Origin: Thermocatellispora tengchongensis
GTDB taxonomy: Bacteria; Actinomycetota; Actinomycetes; Streptosporangiales; Streptosporangiaceae
NCBI RefSeq assembly: GCF_014202315.1
Contig: NZ_JACHGN010000020.1
Span: 1-64,000, forward strand
DNA: 64,000 nucleotides
Reading direction: 5' to 3'
This document shows, piece after piece, positions 1-8,000 of the stretch (within the stretch, counting starts at the first letter, position 1; every line of letters starts with the position of its first letter). Made by a program: the position numbers and the translations under genes. The notes below the pieces were generated by a model. It searched no databases. It had not been told where the DNA came from and saw only the letters and a list, made by a program, of their open reading frames with translations.

Positions 1-85
1 TCCCCCGCCCCTCCCACGCCCACATTTCCATTACTCACCCCCTGAACGCTGTAGTTAACCGATCCTAAACCCTCCATCCCCCGCA

Positions 86-107
86 CCCCGCGGGCCTGCG
101 CGCGGGG
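86..107. terminator. GC-rich hairpin, possible terminator of the first DUF4832 gene
   Basis: Arms CCCCGCG (86-92) and CGCGGGG (101-107) close an 8-nt loop about 60 nt beyond the stop codon of the minus-strand gene that ends at 167. There is no T tract, so the assignment is weak. The remaining sequence from 1 to 166 shows no gene; a 14-bp perfect palindrome GGCTGCCGGCAGCC sits at 152-165, just after that stop codon. Confidence 0.3.
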
Positions 108-166
108 CGGGGCGGGGCCGCCACGACCGTGCCGGCCCGGGGATCACATGAGGCTGCCGGCAGCCG

Positions 167-2848
167 TCATTCGAAGCGGATCTCGTCGATGGCGATGGTG
201 GAGTCGCCGCCGTGCCAGAAGCCCATGGCGAGCTGGCTGGGACTGGTCCGGTTGATGCCGTTGGCGGTCATGGGGATGCGGATGTCCTGGTAGGAGGTGG
301 TGATCTGAGGGTGGCTACCGTCGTCCAGGGTGTATTGGCCGAACAGTTTGGTGGTGCCGCCGAGGCTGAGGTTGAAGTGGGTGTGTTCGCCGCCGGTGGC
401 GCCTTTGATCCGGATCACCAGGTGGGTTTTGGTGGTCAGGTCGGTTCCGACGTCGCTGCCGAACCAGCCGCAGTTGTCGTAGCGCAGGTGGAGTGCGCCG
501 CCGGTGACGGTGCCGGAGCCGCCGCCGTCCAGGAAGCAGTTGCCGCCGGTCCATTTGCCCAGGTCGTTCCGGGCCGCGGCCGGGTAGGCGGGCGAGCCGT
601 CGAAGTCGTCAAGCAGCAGCCCGGTGGCCGGCGCGGGCGGGTCGGTGGTGACGGTCACGGTGTTGCCGGCCGCCGACCGGTTGCCGGCCGCGTCGCGGGC
701 CTTGACCGTGTAGGCGTACGCGGTGGACGGGGTGAGCCCGGTGTCGGTGAACGTGGTGCCCGCCGGGGAGCCGACGAGCACGCCGTCGCGGAACACCTCG
801 TACCCGGTGACCCCGACGTCGTCGGTGGCCCCGCTCCAGGACAGCGACACGCTGGTGGACGTCTTGCCGGTGCTGGTCAGGGTGGGAGCGGTCGGCGCCG
901 AGCAGTCCCCGGCGCATCCGGTGGTGGTCGCGGACACGCTCGCCGACAGGCCGGAGGCGTTGCCCGCGTTGTCCACCGCCCGCACCGCGTACCGGTAGGT
1001 CTGCCCGGCCGTGCGCCCGGTGTCGGTGTACGTGGTGCCGGTCAGCGGAGTCGAGGTGATCTTCGTGCCGTCCCGGTAGACGTCGTAGCCGCGCAGCCCG
1101 CTGCCGCCGGTGTCCGTCGCCGCCGACCAGGACAGCGAGACGCTGGTGTCGGTGACGCCGGTGACCGTCAGGCCGCCGGGGGTGCTGGGCGCGGCGCAGT
1201 CGCCGGTGCAGGTGCCCGAGGTGGACAGCGTGCCCAGGTTCATCCAGCCGTCTGTGCTCTGCTCGGCGTTGGCGAACGACAGCGGGTACGGCGGCCGGTG
1301 CCGGTCGATCACCCAGTCGGTGAGCCGGGACTCCGGCGGACGGGACCGCAGCACGTCCGGGGTGACCGCCTCAAGCGGGTTGCGGACCTTGAGCACCAGG
1401 CTGTAGGCGCCCGCCGGGACGCCCGCGGTGCTGAGGTCGGCGAAGAAGTTCACCGGCCGCCCGAAGTCGATCCGGGTGGGGTCGCCGGGCACGTTCCAGT
1501 CCGGGAAGGCGCGGATCCGCAGCGGCTGGACCTTCCGCAGGTCCCAGTCGGTGTCCCAGGTCTTCACCACCGTGCCCGAGGCGTCCTTCAGCCCGAGGAC
1601 GACGGTCCACGGGTAGTAGAAGGGGGCCACGCCGTCGTTCTGGATGGTGACGCCGACCCGGAACGGGCCGGACGCGGAGGCGTCGAACTGGGCCTGCGGG
1701 ATGTGCAGGTTGTAGCCCATCTTGCGGACCCCGGCCGCGACCTTCGGGTCGGTGGGGCTGTAGCCGCTCGCGCCGGTCTGGTTGATCATCCAGGTGATGT
1801 GGGTGAGCTCGGTGGCGGCCAGCACGTCGTCCACCTGGTTGCCGCCGCCCGGCCAGTTGGCGTACAGGCTGCCCTGGATCTCCGGCCGGGCCTCGCCGCC
1901 GATGGACTGCGTGGTCCACCGGTTCTCCAGGTTGCGGTTCAGCAGGAGCTGGGTGAACGCGTCGTCCCAGCCGCCCATCGACACCGGCAGCGTCATGCTC
2001 TTGAGCTGCCCGTTCCGCCACTCCCGGTACGGCCAGGAGTCGTCGTGGAACCCGATGCCCGGCGTCTCCGCTCCGGCCAGCGGGTACCGGACCTCGAGCT
2101 GGATGTTGTCGAAGGCCGCGTCGTAGGCGTGGATGAGGGTGGTGATCGTGGCGTCGGTGGGCATCAGGTCCGGGTAGCCGTCCGCGGTGTCCCGGTCGTA
2201 CGGCCAGGTGTGCCACTCGCCCCACAGCCCGACCAGGCCCAGCGACATGAAGCCGATCCGCGGGTCGGCGGTGCCGCCGGGGCCGGCGTGGTCGTACCGG
2301 TCGGCGAAGGCGTCGATGAAGCCGGTGAAGGCGCCGATCACGTCGGGGTCGTCGTAGTCCGGGCTGACGGTGCCCCACTGCCCGTTGGTGCGCAGCGCCG
2401 TCTTGCCGTCCAGGCAGGGCGGGATGCCGTTGCCGGGGTGCGTGCCGGAGCCGCCGGGATACTCGACGTAGAACCGGAAGGCGAGCTGGCGGCTCCACAC
2501 GGCGGCCTCGTCCAGGGCCTTCTCGAACACGCTCCAGTCGAAGACCGAGCAGTTCGCGGGGTGCTTCATCACCTCGCTGAGCGCGAAGTAGCTCCACATC
2601 AGGCCGCCGGGGAACTTGTTGTCGTAGTTGTCGCCCGGGAAGAGGTAGGGGGCGAAGCCCTTGAGCGGCTGGCCGACCGGGGCGTCGGCGTAGGCGTAGG
2701 TGTGGGTGGTGAGGCCGGGGTCGGGACCCGGACCGGCGGGCGGGCGGGGCGGCGGGCCCGCCGCGGCCGTGGCGGTGGTCGCGGCGGTGGTCGCGGCGAG
2801 CAGCACGGCTGTCAGGGTGAGCAGGAGCGTTGAGAGCTTGCGTCTCAT
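167..2848 (-). CDS. secreted DUF4832/DUF4874-type protein with two FN3 domains and a C-terminal carbohydrate-binding-like module
   Basis: An 893-residue secreted protein. The chosen ATG (2846-2848) follows a GGAGG site and opens a signal peptide (RRK, hydrophobic 8-25). Residues about 60-540 form the DUF4832/DUF4874 region, with PLKGF near 61, the GEWHTWP motif (E211), FHDDS near 267 and GGEARPEIQ (E319, E323). Two fibronectin type III domains follow at about 555-750, then a terminal module (LLLDDFDG, DNCGWFGSD) resembling beta-sandwich glycan-binding domains. The family has no reaction I can name. Its nearest relative is the product at 45823-48156, which has the same architecture with one FN3. 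Two conserved glutamates 108 residues apart in a probable TIM barrel suggest a glycoside hydrolase; this is inference. Confidence 0.85.
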   Translation of the reverse strand: MRRKLSTLLLTLTAVLLAATTAATTATAAAGPPPRPPAGPGPDPGLTTHTYAYADAPVGQPLKGFAPYLFPGDNYDNKFPGGLMWSYFALSEVMKHPANCSVFDWSVFEKALDEAAVWSRQLAFRFYVEYPGGSGTHPGNGIPPCLDGKTALRTNGQWGTVSPDYDDPDVIGAFTGFIDAFADRYDHAGPGGTADPRIGFMSLGLVGLWGEWHTWPYDRDTADGYPDLMPTDATITTLIHAYDAAFDNIQLEVRYPLAGAETPGIGFHDDSWPYREWRNGQLKSMTLPVSMGGWDDAFTQLLLNRNLENRWTTQSIGGEARPEIQGSLYANWPGGGNQVDDVLAATELTHITWMINQTGASGYSPTDPKVAAGVRKMGYNLHIPQAQFDASASGPFRVGVTIQNDGVAPFYYPWTVVLGLKDASGTVVKTWDTDWDLRKVQPLRIRAFPDWNVPGDPTRIDFGRPVNFFADLSTAGVPAGAYSLVLKVRNPLEAVTPDVLRSRPPESRLTDWVIDRHRPPYPLSFANAEQSTDGWMNLGTLSTSGTCTGDCAAPSTPGGLTVTGVTDTSVSLSWSAATDTGGSGLRGYDVYRDGTKITSTPLTGTTYTDTGRTAGQTYRYAVRAVDNAGNASGLSASVSATTTGCAGDCSAPTAPTLTSTGKTSTSVSLSWSGATDDVGVTGYEVFRDGVLVGSPAGTTFTDTGLTPSTAYAYTVKARDAAGNRSAAGNTVTVTTDPPAPATGLLLDDFDGSPAYPAAARNDLGKWTGGNCFLDGGGSGTVTGGALHLRYDNCGWFGSDVGTDLTTKTHLVIRIKGATGGEHTHFNLSLGGTTKLFGQYTLDDGSHPQITTSYQDIRIPMTANGINRTSPSQLAMGFWHGGDSTIAIDEIRFE

Positions 2849-2931
2849 GTATCCCCTCCGGGGGAAAGGACGGCACAGGCGTGGGGGGTGCCCGAAGGGC
2901 GTCCGCCCGGCGATCCACATGAGACCAGAAC

Positions 2932-2972
2932 GCTTGCTGTATCACAAGACCTGTTCCTGCGATACGGCAAGC
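2932..2972. promoter_or_regulatory. inverted repeat in the divergent DUF4832 promoter region
   Basis: GCTTGCTGTATC (2932-2943) and GATACGGCAAGC (2961-2972) match as an inverted repeat at 11 of 12 positions around a 17-nt spacer. They lie in the unusually AT-rich 262-nt space between the two divergent DUF4832 genes (starts at 2848 and 3111). This is a good operator candidate for a shared regulator; no regulator gene adjoins it. The rest of 2849-3110 holds AT-rich promoter-like sequence but no clear paired -35/-10 boxes. Confidence 0.45.
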
Positions 2973-3110
2973 ATGTTGCATCACTGATCAGCATAAAAGG
3001 GATGTGTAGCTACAAATCACCCTTCGAAATCGCATGTTGATGTCTTGCGTTTGCTTGCATTGTTCTGTTTTGATGCGCTGGACATCCGCTATCCCCCAGG
3101 AGACGGTCGA

Positions 3111-4490
3111 ATGACACGAGCCGTCCGGGCCGTGCTCGCCCTGGCACTCGCCCTCACCGCGGTGACCGCCGCCGGCGTCCCCGCGTCCGCCACCCCGACG
3201 TCCACCTGGACGCCGCTCACCTACCAGCAGGCGCCCGCCGACAACCCGCTCAAGGGCTTCATGCCGTACGCCGGCAGCTACCAGACCTTCCCGCACAGCA
3301 TGGAGTGGTTCTACCTGCCGCTGCGCGACCTCATGACCGGCCCCGCCACGTTCGACTGGGTTCCTCTGGAACGGCGGCTCAACGCCATCGCCCGGCGCGG
3401 CCACCACGCCGTCTTCCGCGTCTACCTGGACTACCCCGCCAAGCCCACCGGCATCCCGCAGTTCCTGCTGGACCAGGGCCTGGCCACGCACTCGTATCCC
3501 GACCACGGCAACAACGGCCTCAGCGTCTCCCCGGACTACGAGGACCCTCGCCTGGTCGCCGCCCTCGACCGGTTCATCGGCGCGCTCGGCCGCCGCTACG
3601 ACGGGGACCCGCGGATCGGCTTCATCCAGGTCGGCCTGGTCGGCTTCTGGGGCGAGTGGCACACCTGGCCGTACGACGGCGGCACCCGGCCGGAGAACTG
3701 GATGGCGTCCGAGGCGACGCAGGCGGTGGTGCTGAACCGGTTCGAGAGCGCCTTCAAGCGGACCCGGCTGCTGGTCCGCTACCCGTCGGCGCTCAACAAG
3801 GACCTGCACATGGGCTACCACGACGACTCGATGGCCTTCGAGACGCTGCCGCCCACCCCGTGGCACTTCGTGCAACGGCTGATCGACAACGGCGTCACCG
3901 AGAAGTGGCGCGCCGAGCCCATCGGCGGCGAACTCCGCCCAGAGGTGCAGTCGTGCATCTTCGACGCCCCCGTGAGCTGCGCGCAGTACGAGGACTACGA
4001 CGAGTCGGTGACCCGGTCGCACGCGTCGTTCCTGCTGAACCAGGCCCCGTTCGAGGGCGGCGGGTTCACCGGCGACGAATGGTTCCGCGCCGTGGCCGGC
4101 GCCCGCTCCCTCGGTTACGAGCTCACCGTCACCGAGGCCGCGCTCCCCGCCGCCCCCGCCCGCGGCAACGCCACCGTCGGGGTGCGCATCGCGAACCGGG
4201 GCCTCGCGCCGTTCTACTACGACTGGAAGGCCGAGCTGGCCGCCGTTGACTCCGCCGGGCGCGTCGCCAAGCGGTGGACGGTCCCATGGACGATCACCGG
4301 CATCCAGCCCGGCGCGGCCCCCGCGGAAATGACCGCCCAGCTCAAACTCGCCGGCCTCGGCAAGGGCGAGTACGACCTCACGCTGCGGGTCGTGAACCCC
4401 CTCCCCGGCGGCAACGACCTGCGCTTCGCCAACGCGGCCCAGGACGTGCACTCCGGCCTGCTCACCCTCGGCCGGCTGACGGTCGGCTGA
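3111..4490 (+). CDS. secreted DUF4832/DUF4874-type protein, single-domain form
   Basis: A 459-residue protein starting at an ATG 9 nt after AGGAG, with a signal peptide ending near ASA (24-28). It is the minimal paralogue of the proteins at 167-2848 and 45823-48156: the catalytic-like core is present without FN3 or terminal modules. Shared motifs are NPLKGF (45-50), GFWGEWHTWP (E182), GYHDDS (235-240), GGELRPEVQ (E274, E278), APFYYDW and the C-terminal LRFANA. The conserved glutamates are 92 residues apart. Because all motifs survive in this short version, it defines the functional core. Its function is unknown; an extracellular glycan-active enzyme is inferred. It is transcribed divergently from the first paralogue. 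Confidence 0.85.
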   Translation: MTRAVRAVLALALALTAVTAAGVPASATPTSTWTPLTYQQAPADNPLKGFMPYAGSYQTFPHSMEWFYLPLRDLMTGPATFDWVPLERRLNAIARRGHHAVFRVYLDYPAKPTGIPQFLLDQGLATHSYPDHGNNGLSVSPDYEDPRLVAALDRFIGALGRRYDGDPRIGFIQVGLVGFWGEWHTWPYDGGTRPENWMASEATQAVVLNRFESAFKRTRLLVRYPSALNKDLHMGYHDDSMAFETLPPTPWHFVQRLIDNGVTEKWRAEPIGGELRPEVQSCIFDAPVSCAQYEDYDESVTRSHASFLLNQAPFEGGGFTGDEWFRAVAGARSLGYELTVTEAALPAAPARGNATVGVRIANRGLAPFYYDWKAELAAVDSAGRVAKRWTVPWTITGIQPGAAPAEMTAQLKLAGLGKGEYDLTLRVVNPLPGGNDLRFANAAQDVHSGLLTLGRLTVG

Positions 4491-4500
4491 CCCGCGCCCG

Positions 4501-4528
4501 GACACCCTGGCCTGGACACCCTGGCCTG
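4501..4528. repeat. two tandem copies of a 14-bp repeat
   Basis: GACACCCTGGCCTG occurs twice without interruption (4501-4514 and 4515-4528), and a third partial copy (GAC) begins the adjoining hairpin. The repeat is intergenic, just after the stop codon at 4490, and probably arose by slippage. Confidence 0.85.
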
Positions 4529-4570
4529 GACGGTGTTCTCCTTCGCCGATATGCGGAGGAGAACACCGTC
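4529..4570. terminator. strong bidirectional hairpin between convergent genes
   Basis: Perfect 13-bp arms GACGGTGTTCTCC (4529-4541) and GGAGAACACCGTC (4558-4570) enclose a 16-nt loop. It lies between the plus-strand DUF4832 gene and the minus-strand hydrolase remnant, and it overlaps the remnant's stop codon at 4569-4571. There is no long T run, as is common for actinobacterial terminators. Confidence 0.75.
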
Positions 4571-4818
4571 ATCGGCTCACGAGCGGCGCTTCCCAGACCG
4601 TCGAGAAGAAGTCGAGCAGCAGCTCGCTGACCTTCTCCGGATGGTCGAGCTGCATCCAGTGGCCCGCGCCCTCCAGCCGCTCGTAGCGCCAGGACGAGGT
4701 GATGTGCCCGGCGCTGCCGGTCATCGCCTGCTCGGTGAGTAGCGGTCGCCGCTGCTCCACACGCCCATGGTGGGCACCGGGACGGGCGGCGCCTGGAGGT
4801 TGCCGGGGATGAACGACC
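4569..4818 (-). pseudogene. alpha/beta-hydrolase remnant (truncated at the 5' end, frameshifted)
   Basis: The minus strand encodes the last 80 or so residues of an alpha/beta hydrolase of epoxide-hydrolase type. One frame gives FIPGNLQAPPVPVPTMGVWSSGDRY; after a shift near 4735-4741 another gives LLTEQAMTGSAG, then GAGHWMQLDHPEKVSELLLDFF. The C-terminal GAGHW histidine is present, but the nucleophile region and about 200 N-terminal residues are missing because the SDR stop codon lies immediately upstream at 4823. It is therefore a decayed gene and not a working enzyme. The N-terminal loss probably accompanied the arrival or deletion event that placed the SDR gene here. Confidence 0.7.
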
Positions 4819-4822
4819 CCGC

Positions 4823-5596
4823 TCAGCCCAGGCCGCCGTCCACCCGCAGCACCGCCCCGTTGACGTAGGAGGAGCGGTCGCTGAGCAGCCAGGCGGCGGC
4901 CTCGGCGATCTCCTCCGGCTCGGCCGCGCGCCGCAGCGAGGTCTGCGCGGCGAGCTGCTCGACGATCCCGGGGGAGACGGCCTCCCAGGCGCGCACCATG
5001 TCGGTCAGCGTGGTGCCGGGTGCGATCCCGTTGACCCGGATGCCCTCCGGGCCGTAGGTGGCGGCGGCCGACTCGGTGAGGCTGTTGAGCGCCCGCTTCA
5101 TCGCGCCGTAGGCGGGCAGCACGGGGTTGGGCCCCCAACTGCCGACGGTGGAGGTGTTGACGATCGCCCCGGTCCCGGCGGTGGCCCGGATGGCGGCCAC
5201 CTCGGCGGACATGGCGACCCACTGTCCCTTGAGGTTCACCTGGTACATCAGGTCGAAGTCGGCCTCCGGAATCTGGTCCATCGGCGCCGGCGGCACCGCC
5301 GTCGCGCCGTTGTTGAAGGCGACGTCGAGCCTGCCGTACAGCTCCACCGCCCGGTCCACCGCGGCGCGCACGCTGCCCGGGTCGGCCAGGTCGCACACCA
5401 CGTGGCCGGCGGTGCCGCCCGCCGCCCCGATCTCCTCGGCCACCGCCTTGAGCTGGTCCTCGGTCCGGGCGGCGAGCAGCACCCTGGCGCCCTCGCGGGC
5501 GAACAGCCGCGCCGCGGCGGCGCCGATGCCGCGCCCGGCACCGGTGACGAAGGCGACCTTGCCGGCCAGCAGGCCCGTGTTCGTGTCATCGGTCAT
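4823..5596 (-). CDS. SDR family NAD(P)-dependent oxidoreductase
   Basis: A 257-residue classical short-chain dehydrogenase. The Rossmann glycine motif TGAGRGIG lies at 18-25, NNGA at 95-98, a serine/threonine site in NTSTVGSWG (147-155), and the catalytic YxxxK as YGAMK (Y163, K167). It ends in VDGG as expected. The ATG at 5594-5596 was chosen because it opens the family's usual N-terminus (LLAGKVAFVTGA). It is divergent from the XRE regulator at 5684, with a candidate operator between them, so it is probably that regulator's target. The substrate cannot be told from sequence. Confidence 0.9.
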   Translation of the reverse strand: MTDDTNTGLLAGKVAFVTGAGRGIGAAAARLFAREGARVLLAARTEDQLKAVAEEIGAAGGTAGHVVCDLADPGSVRAAVDRAVELYGRLDVAFNNGATAVPPAPMDQIPEADFDLMYQVNLKGQWVAMSAEVAAIRATAGTGAIVNTSTVGSWGPNPVLPAYGAMKRALNSLTESAAATYGPEGIRVNGIAPGTTLTDMVRAWEAVSPGIVEQLAAQTSLRRAAEPEEIAEAAAWLLSDRSSYVNGAVLRVDGGLG

Positions 5597-5627
5597 GGCA
5601 TCGAGCCTGGTCCCCGCCACGGAGCCC

Positions 5628-5652
5628 AGCCAGGCACCGGCTGTACCTGGCT
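5628..5652. promoter_or_regulatory. candidate operator between the SDR and XRE regulator genes
   Basis: AGCCAGGCA (5628-5636) and TACCTGGCT (5644-5652) form an inverted repeat with 8 of 9 matches and a 7-nt spacer, central in the 87-nt divergent intergenic region. Its position suggests binding by the adjacent XRE-family protein; this is inference. Confidence 0.45.
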
Positions 5653-5683
5653 GAGCGCGGCGCCGGCCGCGCATAGTGGAAAC

Positions 5684-6541
5684 GTGGACAGACAGGAACT
5701 GGCCGCCTTCCTGCGCAGCAGGCGGGAGCGGATCACCACCGCCGACGTGGGCCTCCCGGCCGGGCGGCGGCGCCGCACCCCGGGGCTGCGCCGCGAGGAG
5801 GTGGCCCAGCTCGCGTACATCTCGACCGAGTACTACACCCGCCTGGAACAGGCACGCGCCCCGCGCCCGTCCCAGGAGGTGCTGGCCGGGCTGACCCGGG
5901 CGCTGCGCCTGTCCGACGCCGAGCGCGACCACCTGCACCACCTGGCCGGCGCCCCGCCGAGCCCGCCGCCCGGCCCGTGCCGGGAGGTGCACCACAGCAT
6001 CCTCGACCTGCTGGACCGGCTGCCGCAGGCCGCCGCGCTCGTGCTGTCCGCGACCTACGAGGTGATCGCCTGGAACGACCTGGCGGCGGCACTGATGGCG
6101 GACTTCTCCGCGCTGCCCCGGCGCGACCGCAACCTGATCCGGCACGCCTTCCTCGGCCCGTCGGCGGACGGGGCCCGGCTGCTCCTCGCGGCGGAGGCGG
6201 ACCGGGTCGCGTTCGCCCACGGCGCGGCCCGGCGGCTGCGCGCCGTCGCCGCCCGCTACCCCGGCGCCCCCGAAGTGGCCGAGCTGGTGGCCGAACTCCT
6301 GGACGGCAGCGCGGAGTTCGCCCGGCTGTGGGCCTCGCACGACGTGTCCCCCGAGCCGAGCCTGCGCAAGACCCTGCACCACCGAATGGTGGGCCCGATC
6401 ACCCTCAACTGCCACGTGTTGGACATCTCCGACCGGGACCAGCACCTGGTGATCTACACGGCCGACCCGGGCTCCCCGGCCGAGGAGGCGCTGCGGCTGC
6501 TCTCGGTGATCGGCACGCAGCGCATGGACGTGCCGGGCTGA
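5684..6541 (+). CDS. XRE-family transcriptional regulator with MmyB-like ligand domain
   Basis: A 285-residue regulator beginning at GTG 5684 (VDRQELAAFLRSRR). The helix-turn-helix occupies about residues 33-60 (TPGLRREEVAQLAYISTEYY), a signature of the actinobacterial MmyB-type group, and the C-terminal two thirds (about 100-270) match the MmyB-like domain, which binds small hydrophobic ligands in characterised members. There is little room for a leader, so the mRNA may be leaderless or nearly so. Its divergent neighbour is an SDR enzyme, a frequent pairing for this family in which the regulator represses the enzyme gene; that role is inferred here. Confidence 0.88.
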   Translation: MDRQELAAFLRSRRERITTADVGLPAGRRRRTPGLRREEVAQLAYISTEYYTRLEQARAPRPSQEVLAGLTRALRLSDAERDHLHHLAGAPPSPPPGPCREVHHSILDLLDRLPQAAALVLSATYEVIAWNDLAAALMADFSALPRRDRNLIRHAFLGPSADGARLLLAAEADRVAFAHGAARRLRAVAARYPGAPEVAELVAELLDGSAEFARLWASHDVSPEPSLRKTLHHRMVGPITLNCHVLDISDRDQHLVIYTADPGSPAEEALRLLSVIGTQRMDVPG

Positions 6542-6565
6542 ACCGCCCGATCAGGCCCGCGCCGT

Positions 6566-7207
6566 TCACGGCCGGGCTGCGGGAGGTACGGCTTCCAGCA
6601 GTGAACGCAGCAGTCGCGCGGCGGTGCCGGCGGGCATCTCGCCGGGCGTGTTCACGATCTGGGAGGCGAGCCCGTCGACGAACGTGTGCAGGAGCGCCGC
6701 CCAGAGCTCGACCTGGTCATCAGGGTGCGGGAGCGTGGCCTGGCCCGGTTCGCGGATCGGCTCGTGCCCGCGTAGGACGGCGACGCACTGACGGTACAGC
6801 GCGCGTTGGTCGTTCCAGGTCACCGAGCCTCCTGCCGGAGGGTGCCGGCGTTCCCATTCCACGATCGCCGACCACAGCGCGTACTCCTCGCGCCGCTCGG
6901 CGTCGAGCGGCAGCATCTCCTCCACGATCGTGGCGATCCCTTCGACCACCGAGTCCGCGGTGCGGGGTCGCTGGACGCGCGGGAGGACCCGCCGGCGCAG
7001 GGTCTCTGTGGTGGCCTGTACGACGTAGGCCTGCAGTTCGTGCTGGTTGCGGAAGTAGTGCCGCAGCGACCCGGTGGACCAGCCGGCTTCGGCGGCGACT
7101 CCGCGGACGGTGACGCCGGCAAGGCCCTCGCGCAGGATCACCCGGATGGCGGCCTCGCCGATCTCGGCCCGTCGCCGGTCGTGATCAACGAGTCGTGGCA
7201 CGTCCAC
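6566..7207 (-). CDS. TetR/AcrR family repressor
   Basis: A 213-residue protein starting at GTG 7205-7207. The N-terminal helix-turn-helix is at about 31-52 (GVTVRGVAAEAGWSTGSLRHYF region). The C-terminal half is a ligand-binding domain of the BetI-like type (LWSAIVEWERR, AALLHTFVDGLASQI). It is divergent from the GAP-family membrane protein at 7283, and a perfect 16-bp inverted repeat sits between the two start codons, overlapping both promoters. Autoregulation plus repression of the membrane protein gene is the natural reading. Confidence 0.88.
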   Translation of the reverse strand: MDVPRLVDHDRRRAEIGEAAIRVILREGLAGVTVRGVAAEAGWSTGSLRHYFRNQHELQAYVVQATTETLRRRVLPRVQRPRTADSVVEGIATIVEEMLPLDAERREEYALWSAIVEWERRHPPAGGSVTWNDQRALYRQCVAVLRGHEPIREPGQATLPHPDDQVELWAALLHTFVDGLASQIVNTPGEMPAGTAARLLRSLLEAVPPAARP

Positions 7208-7211
7208 ATGC

Positions 7212-7250
7212 TAACACGCCCGTGCTACCATAATTAGCACGGGCGTGTTA
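7212..7250. promoter_or_regulatory. TetR operator: perfect 16-bp inverted repeat
   Basis: TAACACGCCCGTGCTA (7212-7227) and TAGCACGGGCGTGTTA (7235-7250) are perfectly complementary inverted arms separated by CCATAAT. Each arm is itself nearly palindromic (TARCACG-CC-CGTGYTA), so the region may hold two overlapping or adjacent dimer sites. It fills the space between the divergent start codons at 7207 and 7283. Confidence 0.8.
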
Positions 7251-7282
7251 TTACAAATCGCTGACTCCCGGGGGAGACGGTT

Positions 7283-7963
7283 TTGTCGATCGAGACGATC
7301 GGGGCGGTGCTCGGACTGGCGCTGCTCGACACGCTGAGCCCCACCGTGATCGGGATCACCCTCTATCTGCTGCTGGCCAGGCCGCGCCGCGTGGGCGCGC
7401 TGCTCGCCGTGTACCTCGGATCCGTCGCGGTCGCGTACTTCGCCCTGGGCGCGCTGCTCATGCTCGGCCTGGGCGCCGTCGTGCCACATGTCGATGAAAC
7501 CGCGTGGGCCTGGGGGCAGGCCGTCCTCGGCGCGGGGCTCATCGTGGGGAGCTACTTCATCCCGGGCGAGAAACCCGAGCGCGCGTCCGTCCGGGCTCGG
7601 TCCTTCACCCTGCGCTCGATGCTGCTGTTGGGGCTGGGGACCTGGCTGTTCGAGTTCGCCACCGCCGTGCCGTACTTCGGCGCGATCGGCATCATGACCT
7701 CGGCCGGCCTGTCCGCCGTCCAATGGTCGCCGCTCCTCGGCGCGTACGTGACCATCATGATCCTCCCCGGCATCCTGCTCTACGCCGCATGGGCCGCCCT
7801 GGGCGAACGGCTGCGCGCACGGTTCGAACGGTGGCGCGACAAGGTCTCCTCCGGATCCCGCACCATGGTGAGCTGGATCGTCTGGATAGCGGGATGCCTG
7901 ATCCTCCTGGAGGCGGTGGACACGCTGTTCACGGAGGTGACCGTCGTCACTCCGTGGTCGTAG
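7283..7963 (+). CDS. GAP-family (Sap, sulfolipid-1-addressing-like) membrane protein
   Basis: A 226-residue polytopic membrane protein starting at TTG 7283, preceded by GGGGGAGA. About six hydrophobic segments are visible (residues near 5-28, 36-62, 75-90, 112-135, 145-170, 200-218). The N-terminal LGLALLDTLSPTVIGITLYLLL pattern is typical of the Sap/GAP family named after mycobacterial glycopeptidolipid and sulfolipid addressing proteins, which help export surface lipids or small molecules. The divergent TetR gene and shared operator suggest inducible expression, as for many efflux proteins. The cargo is unknown. Confidence 0.82.
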   Translation: MSIETIGAVLGLALLDTLSPTVIGITLYLLLARPRRVGALLAVYLGSVAVAYFALGALLMLGLGAVVPHVDETAWAWGQAVLGAGLIVGSYFIPGEKPERASVRARSFTLRSMLLLGLGTWLFEFATAVPYFGAIGIMTSAGLSAVQWSPLLGAYVTIMILPGILLYAAWAALGERLRARFERWRDKVSSGSRTMVSWIVWIAGCLILLEAVDTLFTEVTVVTPWS

Positions 7964-7984
7964 TCGTCCTCTCAGGCGGTGCCA

Positions 7985-7998
7985 GTGCCCTTGGGCAC
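7985..7998. terminator. short hairpin between convergent genes
   Basis: GTGCCC-TT-GGGCAC is a perfect 6-bp stem in the 37-nt space between the stop codons at 7963 (plus) and 8001 (minus). The stem is short, so a terminator role is tentative. Confidence 0.35.
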
Positions 7999-8000
7999 GG

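Noticed and set aside
212-2833. Long plus-strand ORF of about 870 residues
   Set aside because: It lies antisense to the DUF4832 gene and reads as valine/alanine/glycine/arginine-rich sequence, the usual shadow of a high-GC gene. No family motif, signal peptide or ribosome site.
2988-4505. Long minus-strand ORF across the second DUF4832 gene
   Set aside because: Shadow of the real plus-strand gene; composition is repetitive and lacks domains.
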